From positions 1 through 64,000 of the forward strand of contig NCEV01000002.1 in the NCBI GenBank assembly GCA_002280875.1: a DNA stretch of 64,000 bases, in the 5' to 3' direction. The DNA is from Caulobacter sp. 32-67-35. GTDB taxonomy: Bacteria; Pseudomonadota; Alphaproteobacteria; Caulobacterales; Caulobacteraceae. This document shows positions 20,866 through 29,287 of this stretch, one piece after another; positions within the stretch are counted from its first letter, which is position 1; the number at the start of each line of letters is the position of its first letter. The notes below the pieces were generated by a model, which was not told where the DNA came from, did no database searches, and saw nothing but the letters and a program-made list of their open reading frames with translations. The position numbers and the translations under genes are program-made.

Positions 20866-22416
20866 TTGCGATCCTTGGCGCGCACTCTGGCCGCACTGTC
20901 GGCCCTGATGCTCTGTCTGGCCGGCTTGCAAGCCAACGCTTCCAGCCTTGAGCCGCTGTCCAAGGATGACGTTCGCCATTACCGGGCCGCGTTCTCGGCC
21001 TCCGAGCGGGGCGACTTTGACGCTGCCCAGACCGCCTTCGCCAATACCCGCGACAAAAGCCTGGCCGGTCGCCTGGCCTATGCCAAGGTCATGCACCCGC
21101 GCGCCTATACCGCCGACTATGAAGACCTCACGGCTTGGCTAAAGGCCCATAGCGACGAGGCCGGCGCCGACCGGGTCTACACGCTGGCGGTCAAGCGCAA
21201 GCCCGCCAAGGCGCCGCCCCCTCGCCCGCCGGTCCTGTTCGTCGCCTCCGAAAAAGGCCCGCCGCCCGCCGACAAGGCGCGGGGAGCCCGCGAGGCCTAT
21301 TATTCCGGCGACATGGACAAGGCCCTGACCCTGGCCCAGATCAGCGGCGAGCGTTGGATCGCGGGGCTGGCGTCGTACCGGCTGGGCCAGCACATTCAGG
21401 CCCAGACCTATTTCGACCAGGTGGCCCGCGACGAGAGCCAGGACGATTGGCTGCGCGCCGCCGGCGCCTTCTGGGCCGCCCGCGCCGCCAGCGCGGCCGG
21501 ACGCAGCGGGGATGCGCGAGACGCCCTGATCGAGGCCGCCCGCTCGCCCAACACCTTCTACGGCATGATCGCCGCGCGGCAGCTCAGCCTGGCGGGCGTG
21601 GCCCTGCCCAATGATCCCGATGATCCCATAGCCGCCCTGATCAGCCGCTTCAGCTATGACGGCCCGGATATCACCTCGCTGAGCCGCCTGCTGAACGCCG
21701 ATGATCGCGCCCGCCGGGCCGCCGCCCTGGCCCAGATCGGACGCTGGGCCGAAGCCGGTCAGGAACTGCGCGCCGGCCTGTCGCTGGCCGAGTCCGAGAA
21801 GGCGCGTCGCGACTGGATGAGCCTGACCCTGGCCATCAACGCCCGGGCCCCGCTCAATGCCGGGCGCCCGGTGGCGCGCCTGGGCGTCGAGGAATATCCC
21901 CTGCCCCCGCTGGAGCCCAAGGGCGGCTTCACCATCCACAAGGCCATGGTCTATGCCCTGGTGCGCCAGGAAAGCCGGTTTGACCCCATGGCGGTCTCCG
22001 GCGCCGGCGCGACGGGCCTGATGCAACTGATGCCGATCGCCGCCGCCCGCGCCGCCGGCGATGACAAGCTGTTGGCCGACACCTCGCCCCTGCTGGATCC
22101 CGCTTTCAACCTGCGGGTCGGCCAGGACTATTTCACGTGGCTGATGGATCGCGGCCTGCAGAGCTACGACATGCTGCGCGCCGTGGCGGCCTATAACGGC
22201 GGTCCCGGAACCCTGCTGAAGACCCAGGCGCAACTGGGCGCCGACTGCGACAGCCTGCTGCTCATCGAAAGCTTGCCGGCCGTCGAGACCCGCAACTATG
22301 TCGAGAAGGTTGTGGCTTCGTACTGGACCTATCGCCGCCTGATGGGCGCCGAGACCCCCACCCTGGACGCCGCAGCCATGGGCGCGCGTGAGATCGACTT
22401 CCGGCTGGACCTGTAG
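20866..22416 (+). CDS. Soluble lytic murein transglycosylase
   Basis: The 516-residue protein has a signal peptide (RTLAALSALMLCLAGLQANA), a long alpha-helical superhelical region of the Slt70 type, and a C-terminal SLT domain. Catalytic glutamate E369 lies in QESRFDPMAVSGAGATGLMQ, and AYNGGPGTL follows. It cleaves peptidoglycan with formation of 1,6-anhydro-muramic ends in the periplasm. The best start is TTG 20866, because no in-frame ATG precedes the signal peptide and this codon puts it at the N-terminus. It follows the UDG gene by 65 bases on the same strand. Confidence 0.92.
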   Translation: MRSLARTLAALSALMLCLAGLQANASSLEPLSKDDVRHYRAAFSASERGDFDAAQTAFANTRDKSLAGRLAYAKVMHPRAYTADYEDLTAWLKAHSDEAGADRVYTLAVKRKPAKAPPPRPPVLFVASEKGPPPADKARGAREAYYSGDMDKALTLAQISGERWIAGLASYRLGQHIQAQTYFDQVARDESQDDWLRAAGAFWAARAASAAGRSGDARDALIEAARSPNTFYGMIAARQLSLAGVALPNDPDDPIAALISRFSYDGPDITSLSRLLNADDRARRAAALAQIGRWAEAGQELRAGLSLAESEKARRDWMSLTLAINARAPLNAGRPVARLGVEEYPLPPLEPKGGFTIHKAMVYALVRQESRFDPMAVSGAGATGLMQLMPIAAARAAGDDKLLADTSPLLDPAFNLRVGQDYFTWLMDRGLQSYDMLRAVAAYNGGPGTLLKTQAQLGADCDSLLLIESLPAVETRNYVEKVVASYWTYRRLMGAETPTLDAAAMGAREIDFRLDL

Positions 22417-22417
22417 G

Positions 22418-22906
22418 TCACCAGACCAGCCGCTGGGCGCCAACAGCCCCGATCAGTCTCGCAAAGCCCTTGTCCCCGGCCTTGAAGCCACCGCTGGCCT
22501 CATAGCGCCGGGCCGACAGCAGCAAGCCCTGCTGCGCCGCGAACGGCCGTCGAAACCACGGCAGACCCGGACGCGGCAGACTGACCGCCTTGTCCCAGCC
22601 AGCATTGATCTGCCTTTCGATCACAAGCCGCCAGCCTTCCGGCAGGATCGCATCGGGTTCCAGCAGCATCACCCAGTCGCCGCGCGGCGAAGCGCAGGCC
22701 AAGGCCAGACGCAGGCCAACATCGGCTCCATCGGTCACGACCCGCGCGCCGCAGTCCTCGGCGATGTCCAGAGTACCATCGGTCGAGCCGCCGTCGGCCA
22801 GCACCACTTCACGGACAAGACCGTCCACCGCCGCTGTCACCAGGCTGGAAAGGCACGGCCCGATCAGGTGGGCGCTGTCATGGGTGGGAATGACGACGGT
22901 GATCAT
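22418..22906 (-). CDS. Short family 2 glycosyltransferase
   Basis: The 162-residue protein is little more than the GT-A nucleotide-sugar binding half: MITVVIPTHDSAHLIG, then VVLADGGSTDGTLDIAE and WVMLLEPDAILPEGW, with an ED/EPD-type metal site. It ends soon after, so it is at the short end of the family and may be a minimal transferase. The acceptor is unknown. Its stop abuts the stop of the convergent transglycosylase with one base between. The purine-rich ribosome site (GGGAGG) lies unusually close to the ATG. Confidence 0.85.
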   Translation of the reverse strand: MITVVIPTHDSAHLIGPCLSSLVTAAVDGLVREVVLADGGSTDGTLDIAEDCGARVVTDGADVGLRLALACASPRGDWVMLLEPDAILPEGWRLVIERQINAGWDKAVSLPRPGLPWFRRPFAAQQGLLLSARRYEASGGFKAGDKGFARLIGAVGAQRLVW

Positions 22907-22984
22907 CCTCCCTGCTTCACGATGTCGGCTGCATCGGTCAAGGGTAGTTCTTGTTATGTTCTGATTTCAGGACTAAGGTCGGGC

Positions 22985-24070
22985 ATGGCTGTTCCGTCCC
23001 ACATGAACAAGGTCGCCCTTCGCGGTCGCGGAGCGCGCACAAACGACACCAGCCGTTTCGAGACTTTCCGCTCCGAGGCTTTCGAGGATGGCTGGACCGA
23101 GGCGGACGAAGCGGCCCGGCCGCTGACCACCACCATCCAGCCGATGAAGTCCAAGACCATCATCGCCAGGAACGACAGTCCCGACATCAGCTTCAGCCGC
23201 TCGATCAACCCCTATCGGGGCTGCGAGCACGGCTGCATTTACTGCTACGCCCGCCCGGCCCACGCCTATCTGGGCCTCTCGCCCGGTCTCGATTTCGAGT
23301 CCAAGCTGTTCTTCAAGCCCGAGGCCGGCAGGCTGCTGGAGCGGGAGCTGTCCAAGCCCGGCTACAAGCCGCAGGTCATCCATATCGGCGGCGACACCGA
23401 TCCCTATCAGCCGCAGGAAAAGACCCTGCGGGTCACCCGGGCGGTGATCGAAACCCTGCAGAGGTTCAACCACCCCTTCACGATCATCACCAAGTCCGCC
23501 CTGATCGTCCGCGATCTCGACATCCTGGGGCCCATGGGCCAGGCGGGTCTGGCGCGGGCGGCGGTGTCCGTCACCACGCTGGACCGCAAGCTGGCCCGCA
23601 GCATGGAGCCGCGCGCCGCGACGCCCGACCGCCGCATCGACGCCATCCGCCAATTGGCCGCCGCCGGGGTGCCTGTCACGGTGATGTTCGCGCCCGCGAT
23701 CCCGTCGCTGAATGACCACGAGATGGAAGCCGTGCTCCAGCGCGCCGCCGAGGCCGGCGCCACCTCGGCCGGCTATGTCGCCCTGCGCCTGCCGCTTGAG
23801 ATCAACGATCTTTTCCAGCAGTGGCTGGCCACCGATCACCCCGACCGCGCCAAGCGGGTAATGTCGCTGGTGCGCCAGATGCGCGGCGGCGCGGCCTATG
23901 ATTCCGAGTGGGGCAAACGCATGACGGGCGAAGGCCCGGTGGCCGAGGTGATGAACCAGCGCTTCCTGATGGCGCGTCGCAAGCTGGGTCTCGATGAGCC
24001 GTCGCAAAGGATGGACATCGGGGCGTTCCGGGTCCCGGCCAAAGCAGGCGACCAGCTCAGCCTGTTCTAG
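22985..24070 (+). CDS. PA0069-family radical SAM protein
   Basis: The 361-residue protein carries the radical SAM cluster motif CEHGCIYCYARP at about residue 81 and the IHIGGDTDPYQPQEK segment. The C-terminus LSLF is preceded by an RRKLGL segment. This order fits the PA0069 / Rv2578c group of radical SAM proteins, whose substrate I do not know. They are often listed next to spore photoproduct lyase-like proteins. The start is taken at ATG 22985. MNKVAL at 23003 is a possible alternative. It is divergent from the glycosyltransferase gene. Confidence 0.88.
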   Translation: MAVPSHMNKVALRGRGARTNDTSRFETFRSEAFEDGWTEADEAARPLTTTIQPMKSKTIIARNDSPDISFSRSINPYRGCEHGCIYCYARPAHAYLGLSPGLDFESKLFFKPEAGRLLERELSKPGYKPQVIHIGGDTDPYQPQEKTLRVTRAVIETLQRFNHPFTIITKSALIVRDLDILGPMGQAGLARAAVSVTTLDRKLARSMEPRAATPDRRIDAIRQLAAAGVPVTVMFAPAIPSLNDHEMEAVLQRAAEAGATSAGYVALRLPLEINDLFQQWLATDHPDRAKRVMSLVRQMRGGAAYDSEWGKRMTGEGPVAEVMNQRFLMARRKLGLDEPSQRMDIGAFRVPAKAGDQLSLF

Positions 24071-24130
24071 AGGCTTCCTCAGCCCGCCGTTCGGGTCGCG
24101 CCGGCCGACAGCAGGCGGGGAAAAAAGACT

Positions 24131-25168
24131 TCAGTCCCGGACCAGACGCGCCCGCAGCCAGCGACGGACGGGCAGATCATAGACCTTCAGCACGCCCCAG
24201 GCGCCAGCGATGATCAGAAGAATCGCAGTCACGACCAACACATCGGGATAGCCCTTGCCGCCCATCGCCCGGAAGGCGCGCAGCGACAGCTCCCAGAGCA
24301 CCCAGTGCAGGGCATAGAGCGGATAGGAAATCTCGCCGCTGAACCGGCAGATCGCCCCGACCCGGCCTGTGGGGTCGCGATGGCCCAGCAGCACAATCAA
24401 TGGGAACACGATCGCGACGCAGACCAGATCATAGGTCGCCGTATAGTCCATGGGAGGAACCGCCAGCACGGCCAGCAGCACCAGCGCCAAAATCCAGGCC
24501 GGAAGGCTCACCGTCACATAGGCCTGGATCCGATAGCAGGCCCAGCCCAGGGCAAAGGGAAAGATGGTGCGGATGATCCCGATCCAGTAGGTGGCCCGAT
24601 CCCAGCCGGTCTGCACCCCGCCCATGCCATAGGCGATGGCGATCAGCACGCCGCCCGACACGACGATGACCAGCACCAGCCACATCGTCGAAAGCCGCCG
24701 GGCGGGAAACCACAGGGCGCTAGCCAGCAACTCGAGAAACAGCGACCAGGCGGGCGGATTCAAAGGGAAAAGCGGTGAGAAGCTGTCCTCGTCGCTAACC
24801 CAAATTCTGGGGAAAACCAGCAGCCCCATCAGCAGGCAGATCAGGATGTTGTCGCGGTGCCCGATCATCACCAGGGCGCCGGCGACCATCGACAGCGCGA
24901 TCAGCGGCCACACACGGATCAGGCGGGCGCGCATGAAGCCCAGCCAACCCATCGTCCGCGCGCCATAGGCGTGGGCCAGGACAAAGCCGCTCAGGCAGAA
25001 GAAGAAGTCCACGGCCAGATAGCCATGGGCCATCAGCCAGGGGCGATATGTCCAGCCGCCGAGGTGGTAGAGCAGCACGCCCACTGCAGCGACGCCGCGC
25101 AGGCCATCCAGGGCCTCATAGCGACGCCCGCCGTCGATCGATTGCCCCAACGCGCTTGCCCCCGACAC
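24131..25168 (-). CDS. Acyltransferase 3 family membrane protein
   Basis: The 345-residue polytopic membrane protein opens with the family block YEALDGLRGVAAVGVLLYHLGGW, which holds the conserved arginine and histidine. It continues with AVDFFFCLSGFVLAHAYG and about ten hydrophobic segments. Relatives (OafA, NodX type) add acetyl or succinyl groups to surface sugars. The acceptor is unknown. The start appears to be GTG 25168, since no ATG precedes the conserved block. It stands alone between a plus-strand gene and the methyltransferase. Confidence 0.9.
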   Translation of the reverse strand: MSGASALGQSIDGGRRYEALDGLRGVAAVGVLLYHLGGWTYRPWLMAHGYLAVDFFFCLSGFVLAHAYGARTMGWLGFMRARLIRVWPLIALSMVAGALVMIGHRDNILICLLMGLLVFPRIWVSDEDSFSPLFPLNPPAWSLFLELLASALWFPARRLSTMWLVLVIVVSGGVLIAIAYGMGGVQTGWDRATYWIGIIRTIFPFALGWACYRIQAYVTVSLPAWILALVLLAVLAVPPMDYTATYDLVCVAIVFPLIVLLGHRDPTGRVGAICRFSGEISYPLYALHWVLWELSLRAFRAMGGKGYPDVLVVTAILLIIAGAWGVLKVYDLPVRRWLRARLVRD

Positions 25169-25208
25169 AGGGCCGCTTAGTGCCGCGCCCGCGCCCGCCC
25201 GTCCAGCC

Positions 25209-26261
25209 TCAGGCTTTCTCGAACAGCATCGCCTTGGTCAGGAACGCCCGGTCCTCGCTGACCAACCGCAGGCCAGCGCCGCGGAACAGGGCCGCCAGAT
25301 CGGTTTGGGCGTAGGTCGAATAGTAGGGCTCGTGGAAATAGGCCGGGAAAGCCTCAAGCAGCCGCTCCAGGTGCGGCTCGTCTGTCGGCTGCACCGAGTC
25401 GACGAAGACCAGCACGCCGCCGGGCTTCAACACCCGAGCCATGGCGGCCGCGACAACCGGCCGAACGCGCGGTGGCAACTCATGGAACAGATAGACGCAG
25501 CTGACCGCGTCCAGCGCGCCATCGGCGAACGGCAGGGTCTCGACATTGGCCTGCACAGCGCCAACCCCTGCCCGGCGCCGGGCCTTGGCCAGATAGGCCG
25601 ATGACAGATCGACGCCCGCCATGGCGGCGCGGGGAAAGGCGGCCTTCAGGTCGCGCAGGAAGGCGCCCGAGCCGCAGGCCGCGTCGACCATCCGCAGGTT
25701 CCGCTGATCGCGACCCCGCCAATGACGGGCCAGCAGCGACAGCCCGCGCCGACGCATTGCGCCTGCCGTGCCGGCGAACAGCGCCTCGACCTGGGCGTCA
25801 TAGCGCCGGGCGCTCTCGGCGGTGAACCAGCCACCAGACTGGTAGTGGAAATTCTGCCGGTAATAGTTTGGATAGGCTTGGGTTTCAGGCTCGGACCTTA
25901 CCTCGACACCGTCCCCTCGCCGGCGCCTCTGGTCGACGGCCTTGGCGTCCACGAGGAAATCCAGGGCTTGCAACAGCGACTTCATTGGCCGCGTCGGCGC
26001 GTCTTCCATGGCGGGATAGAGGCCGGCGGCGACGTCGCGCGCGTCCTTCTCGAAGGCCTCGAGATAGACCTGCCGCAGCCGCGCCCCTGAGACGGGTGGC
26101 CCACTGGGCTCGAAGGTCCTTGCGGCTTGCCCCTGGGTTGGCCTTGTGAGGGCTCGCGCAAGGCCGCCTGCTGCGCTCCACCAGGCGGCCTTGGTCGCCG
26201 CCCTGGCGCGCTGTCCAACAGCGTCTAGCGCGAACGCGTTCCGCCCGGGTGACTGATCCAT
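25209..26261 (-). CDS. Class I SAM-dependent methyltransferase
   Basis: The 350-residue protein has a Rossmann methyltransferase core in the second half. Motif I is VDAACGSGAFLRDLKAAFP, followed by AGVDLSSAYLAKAR, ALDAVSCVYLFHELPP and GVLVFVDSVQ. The first 130 residues are not recognised. The substrate cannot be told from sequence. ATG 26261 is chosen because it follows the rlmD stop by 7 bases with GAGG upstream, so the two are probably one operon. An in-frame start at 26297 would overlap rlmD. Confidence 0.85.
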   Translation of the reverse strand: MDQSPGRNAFALDAVGQRARAATKAAWWSAAGGLARALTRPTQGQAARTFEPSGPPVSGARLRQVYLEAFEKDARDVAAGLYPAMEDAPTRPMKSLLQALDFLVDAKAVDQRRRRGDGVEVRSEPETQAYPNYYRQNFHYQSGGWFTAESARRYDAQVEALFAGTAGAMRRRGLSLLARHWRGRDQRNLRMVDAACGSGAFLRDLKAAFPRAAMAGVDLSSAYLAKARRRAGVGAVQANVETLPFADGALDAVSCVYLFHELPPRVRPVVAAAMARVLKPGGVLVFVDSVQPTDEPHLERLLEAFPAYFHEPYYSTYAQTDLAALFRGAGLRLVSEDRAFLTKAMLFEKA

Positions 26262-26268
26262 GCCTGCC

Positions 26269-27501
26269 TCATCGCGAGAAGACCCCAACGAGTTCAATAT
26301 GGGGCGACCAGACGAACTGGTCTACTGGCAGCACCTTTTCCAGCTTGAACCCGGCGTCGACCAGCATCCGGGCGTCGCGGGCGAAGGTGGCGGGGTTGCA
26401 CGAGACGCTGATCACCCGGGCGACCTTGGAGTTGGCGATCTCGACGGTCTGTTCCAGCGCCCCGGCGCGCGGCGGGTCGATGACGACCACGTCGGTCTTG
26501 GCCAGTTCCATGGTCAGCACCGGCCGACGAACCAGATCGCGCGCCTCGGCGGTGATCGGCTTGAGGCCCGGCGCGCCGCCGATCGCGGCCTTCAGGGCGC
26601 TGATGGCCGGCGCTGAGGAGTCCGCTGCATGAACCGCCGCAACTTCCGCCAGGCGGAAGGTGAACGTCCCTGCCCCGCAGTAGAGATCAGCAATCTTGGT
26701 GGCGCCCTGGGCGGCCTCGACAGCGAAGGCGACCATGGCCTTTTCAGCCTGGGGCACAGCCTGCAGGAAGGAGCCCGGCGACAGGGCGACCACGGCCGGC
26801 CCCAGCTTCACCAGCGGCTGGCGGGCCATATAGACGACCTCGCCGGCCAGAGTGACGCGCGCGAAGTCGCCTTCGCTGGCCGCCATGGCGGCGACCATCC
26901 GGGCGTCGGCCGACAGGCCCCCGCTCTTGGCTTCGACGCCGGTGATGTCGATATCGAGACCGGTCGCGGTCAGGGTGACGTGCAGGGTCGGGGCCGACTT
27001 GGGGTGCTCCAGGAACGGCTGGGCAAGACGCGCCAGGGCCGGAAAGGCGGCGACCAGGCGCGGGTCGGTGACCGGGCATTCCTCGATCTTCACCAGGTTC
27101 CACGAGCGACGCTCCTTGAAGCCCAGACGCACCCCGCCCTTGCCGCCCCGGGCGTGCAGGGCGACGCGGCGACGCGAGGCCGGCGGCGCGGCGAAAGCGG
27201 GCAGGATCTCGGTTTCGATGCCTTCGTGCGAAAGCTGGACGCGGACCAGTTCGGCCTTCCAGTCAAGATAGGGTTGCTGGGCCCAGTGCTGGCTGGTGCA
27301 GCCGCCGCATTCGCCGAAATGCCTGCACGGCGGCGTGACGCGGTCGGGGCTGGCGTCAAGGACCTCAAGCAGCTCGCCGCGCGAACCGTCCATCTTCACC
27401 CGAACCCGCTCGCCGGGCAGGGTCAGGGGGACGAACACCGGGCCTTCTCGGACGATGCCGTCGCCCTGGGCGCCGACCGCGTCGATGATCACTTCACGCA
27501 T
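26269..27501 (-). CDS. rlmD: 23S rRNA (uracil-5-)-methyltransferase, RlmD/RumA type
   Basis: The 410-residue enzyme has an N-terminal TRAM domain (MREVIIDAVGAQGDGIVREG). The iron-sulfur cysteine cluster is CRHFGECGGCTSQHW with a later CPV, and a C-terminal SAM domain follows (ADLYCGAGTFTFRLAE, VVIDPPRAG, SVSCNPATFARD, the last with the catalytic cysteine). It methylates a uridine of 23S rRNA. The exact position (747 or 1939) cannot be told from sequence, so the RlmD name is tentative. ATG 27501 is preferred over an upstream in-frame start because the TRAM domain begins there. Confidence 0.9.
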   Translation of the reverse strand: MREVIIDAVGAQGDGIVREGPVFVPLTLPGERVRVKMDGSRGELLEVLDASPDRVTPPCRHFGECGGCTSQHWAQQPYLDWKAELVRVQLSHEGIETEILPAFAAPPASRRRVALHARGGKGGVRLGFKERRSWNLVKIEECPVTDPRLVAAFPALARLAQPFLEHPKSAPTLHVTLTATGLDIDITGVEAKSGGLSADARMVAAMAASEGDFARVTLAGEVVYMARQPLVKLGPAVVALSPGSFLQAVPQAEKAMVAFAVEAAQGATKIADLYCGAGTFTFRLAEVAAVHAADSSAPAISALKAAIGGAPGLKPITAEARDLVRRPVLTMELAKTDVVVIDPPRAGALEQTVEIANSKVARVISVSCNPATFARDARMLVDAGFKLEKVLPVDQFVWSPHIELVGVFSR

Positions 27502-27781
27502 TCCGTATCCAATCTCGCGGCGGGAACCTTCGAAAGGTCCCGCCAATTCAGGCCCATGCGCCGTGCTGGCGGCGGGCGCGGCGGCCTTTCGGCCCCGTTG
27601 CGGGTGTCCATACCCCTAAAAGGGTCATTTGGCATGAACGAAGATGAACGCTCCACTCAAGGTCCGTTCATGTTCGCGGCAACAGGATGCCAGCGTCGGG
27701 TGGTCGGGGCGCGCTTTCGGCTGACCCAAAAAAGACATCAGTACGCTTGAGACCATTGCCATGACCAACAGGACGCCGACC

Positions 27782-28387
27782 ATGAAGATCGCTCTGTGCG
27801 CCGCCGTGGCGGCTGTCGCCGCCGGCGCTTTCGCCCCTACCTTCGCTAGCGCCCAGGCCTATGGCCAGCCCAGCTACCGCAGCGGCGGCGCCTATGACAA
27901 CAACGGCTACTATTACGATCCCTGCCGCCGCAGCACCACGCAGCGCGGCACGGGCGGCGGTCTGGCCGGCGCGGGCCTGGGCGCGGCCATCGGCGGCAGC
28001 GTCTCGGGCAATGGCGCCAAGACCGAAGGCGCCGTCCTGGGCGGCCTGCTGGGGGCGGTGATCGGCAGCAGCATCGGCAAGAACTCGGCGGCCTGCACCC
28101 CGGGCGCAACGCCCCCGCCGCCTCCCCCGCCGACCGCCTATAACAATTACGACAATCGCTATGACGCGCGGCCCTATGACGATCCTCGCTATGAGGACGC
28201 CCGCCGCGACGCCGAGCGCGACGCCTATAGCCGTGAATCGTATTCCTACCGCGTCGACCAGCGCTCGGCCGACGTCAATGGCTGCACCCTGGCCGAGAGC
28301 CCGATCTACCTGCCTGACGGGCGCGTCCAGAAGCGCTTCGTGCGGGTCTGCCCCGACGCCCAGGGTCGCTTTCAGGTCGTTGACTGA
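27782..28387 (+). CDS. Secreted glycine-zipper protein
   Basis: The 201-residue protein has a signal peptide (MKIALCAAVAAVAAGAFAPTFASA). A glycine-zipper 2TM-like segment follows (GGGLAGAGLGAAIGGSVSG, then GAVLGGLLGAVIGSSIGK), and then a proline run and a Y/D/R-rich region. Such domains insert into or bridge membranes in envelope proteins, and no precise role is known. ATG 27782 is preferred over 27761 because the signal peptide starts there. Two later cysteines (in NGCTL and VCPD) may form a disulfide. A terminator follows at 28424-28455. Confidence 0.82.
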   Translation: MKIALCAAVAAVAAGAFAPTFASAQAYGQPSYRSGGAYDNNGYYYDPCRRSTTQRGTGGGLAGAGLGAAIGGSVSGNGAKTEGAVLGGLLGAVIGSSIGKNSAACTPGATPPPPPPPTAYNNYDNRYDARPYDDPRYEDARRDAERDAYSRESYSYRVDQRSADVNGCTLAESPIYLPDGRVQKRFVRVCPDAQGRFQVVD

Positions 28388-28423
28388 GCTTCCGACCAGT
28401 GGCTTGAGCTAGCCCCAGATCAG

Positions 28424-28455
28424 ACGGCCGCTCGCCTCGCGTGAGCGGCCGTTTT
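28424..28455 (+). terminator. Terminator after glycine-zipper gene
   Basis: A perfect 10-bp stem (28424-28433 with 28443-28452, ACGGCCGCTC) has a 9-base loop and is followed by TTTC. It overlaps the end of the convergent tlyA gene. Confidence 0.75.
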
Positions 28456-29187
28456 CTATCGGCGGCGCGCCCAGACCAGACTCTCGACCTGACCATCGCC
28501 GCCGGTGATCGGGCTTTCATCCTCGCCCATCACGGTCCAGCCGGCCTCTTCCAGGAAATCCACGATCTCGCGGCGCACGCGGGCGATGGTCTGTGGATCC
28601 TTGACCAGCCCGTTCTTGCCCACATGGCCCTTGCCCGCCTCGAACTGCGGCTTGACCAGGGTGATCAGGTCAGCGCCCGACGGGGCCAGCGCCAGCACGG
28701 CCGGCAACGCCTTGGTCATCGAGATGAAGCTGACGTCGCTGACGATCAGTTGCGGATCCTCCTCGATCCAGCTGGTGTCGAGGATGCGCGCATCGGTGCC
28801 GGACAGATCCACGACCCGCTCGTGCTCGACCAGGCTGTGGTGAAGCTGCTCGCGCCCGACATCGACCGCATAGACCTTGGCCGCGCCGCGCGACAACAGC
28901 ACCTCGGTAAAGCCCCCGGTCGAGGCGCCGACATCGATGGCGACCTTGCCCTCGACCTCGATGGGCCACAGATCCAGGGCGTGGACCAGCTTCAGCGCGC
29001 CGCGCCCGACCCAGGGGTGGGCCAGCGAGGCGCGAATCGAAACGTGCTCTTCCACCATCTCCGACGGCTTGAGGACCAGCACGCCATCGGCGCGCACCAG
29101 CCCGGCCTCTATGGCCTCGCGAGCCTTGGCGCGGCTGTCGAACAGGCCGCGCTCCATCATCAACACATCAACACGTCTACGGGTCAT
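28456..29187 (-). CDS. tlyA: TlyA-family rRNA (cytidine-2'-O)-methyltransferase
   Basis: The 243-residue protein starts with an S4 RNA-binding domain (RVDVLMMERGLFDSRAKAREAIEAGLV). An FtsJ-like SAM domain follows (AIDVGASTGGFTEVLLSRGAAKVYAVDVG, then LIVSDVSFISMTKALP and LVKPQFEAGKGHVGKNGLVKD). TlyA methylates ribose 2'-O of 16S and/or 23S rRNA, and some relatives are called hemolysins. Length and motifs are typical. Start ATG 29187 is well placed. It is convergent with the glycine-zipper gene and divergent from the amidase. Confidence 0.92.
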   Translation of the reverse strand: MTRRRVDVLMMERGLFDSRAKAREAIEAGLVRADGVLVLKPSEMVEEHVSIRASLAHPWVGRGALKLVHALDLWPIEVEGKVAIDVGASTGGFTEVLLSRGAAKVYAVDVGREQLHHSLVEHERVVDLSGTDARILDTSWIEEDPQLIVSDVSFISMTKALPAVLALAPSGADLITLVKPQFEAGKGHVGKNGLVKDPQTIARVRREIVDFLEEAGWTVMGEDESPITGGDGQVESLVWARRR

Positions 29188-29287
29188 GGGCGCGGTCTAG
29201 CATAGACTTGCAGCCAAGGCCGCTTCAGGTTCAACTGAACGCCGTTCACCGGCGCGCCAAGACGCCGGTCGCTCGGGAGGGATTTCC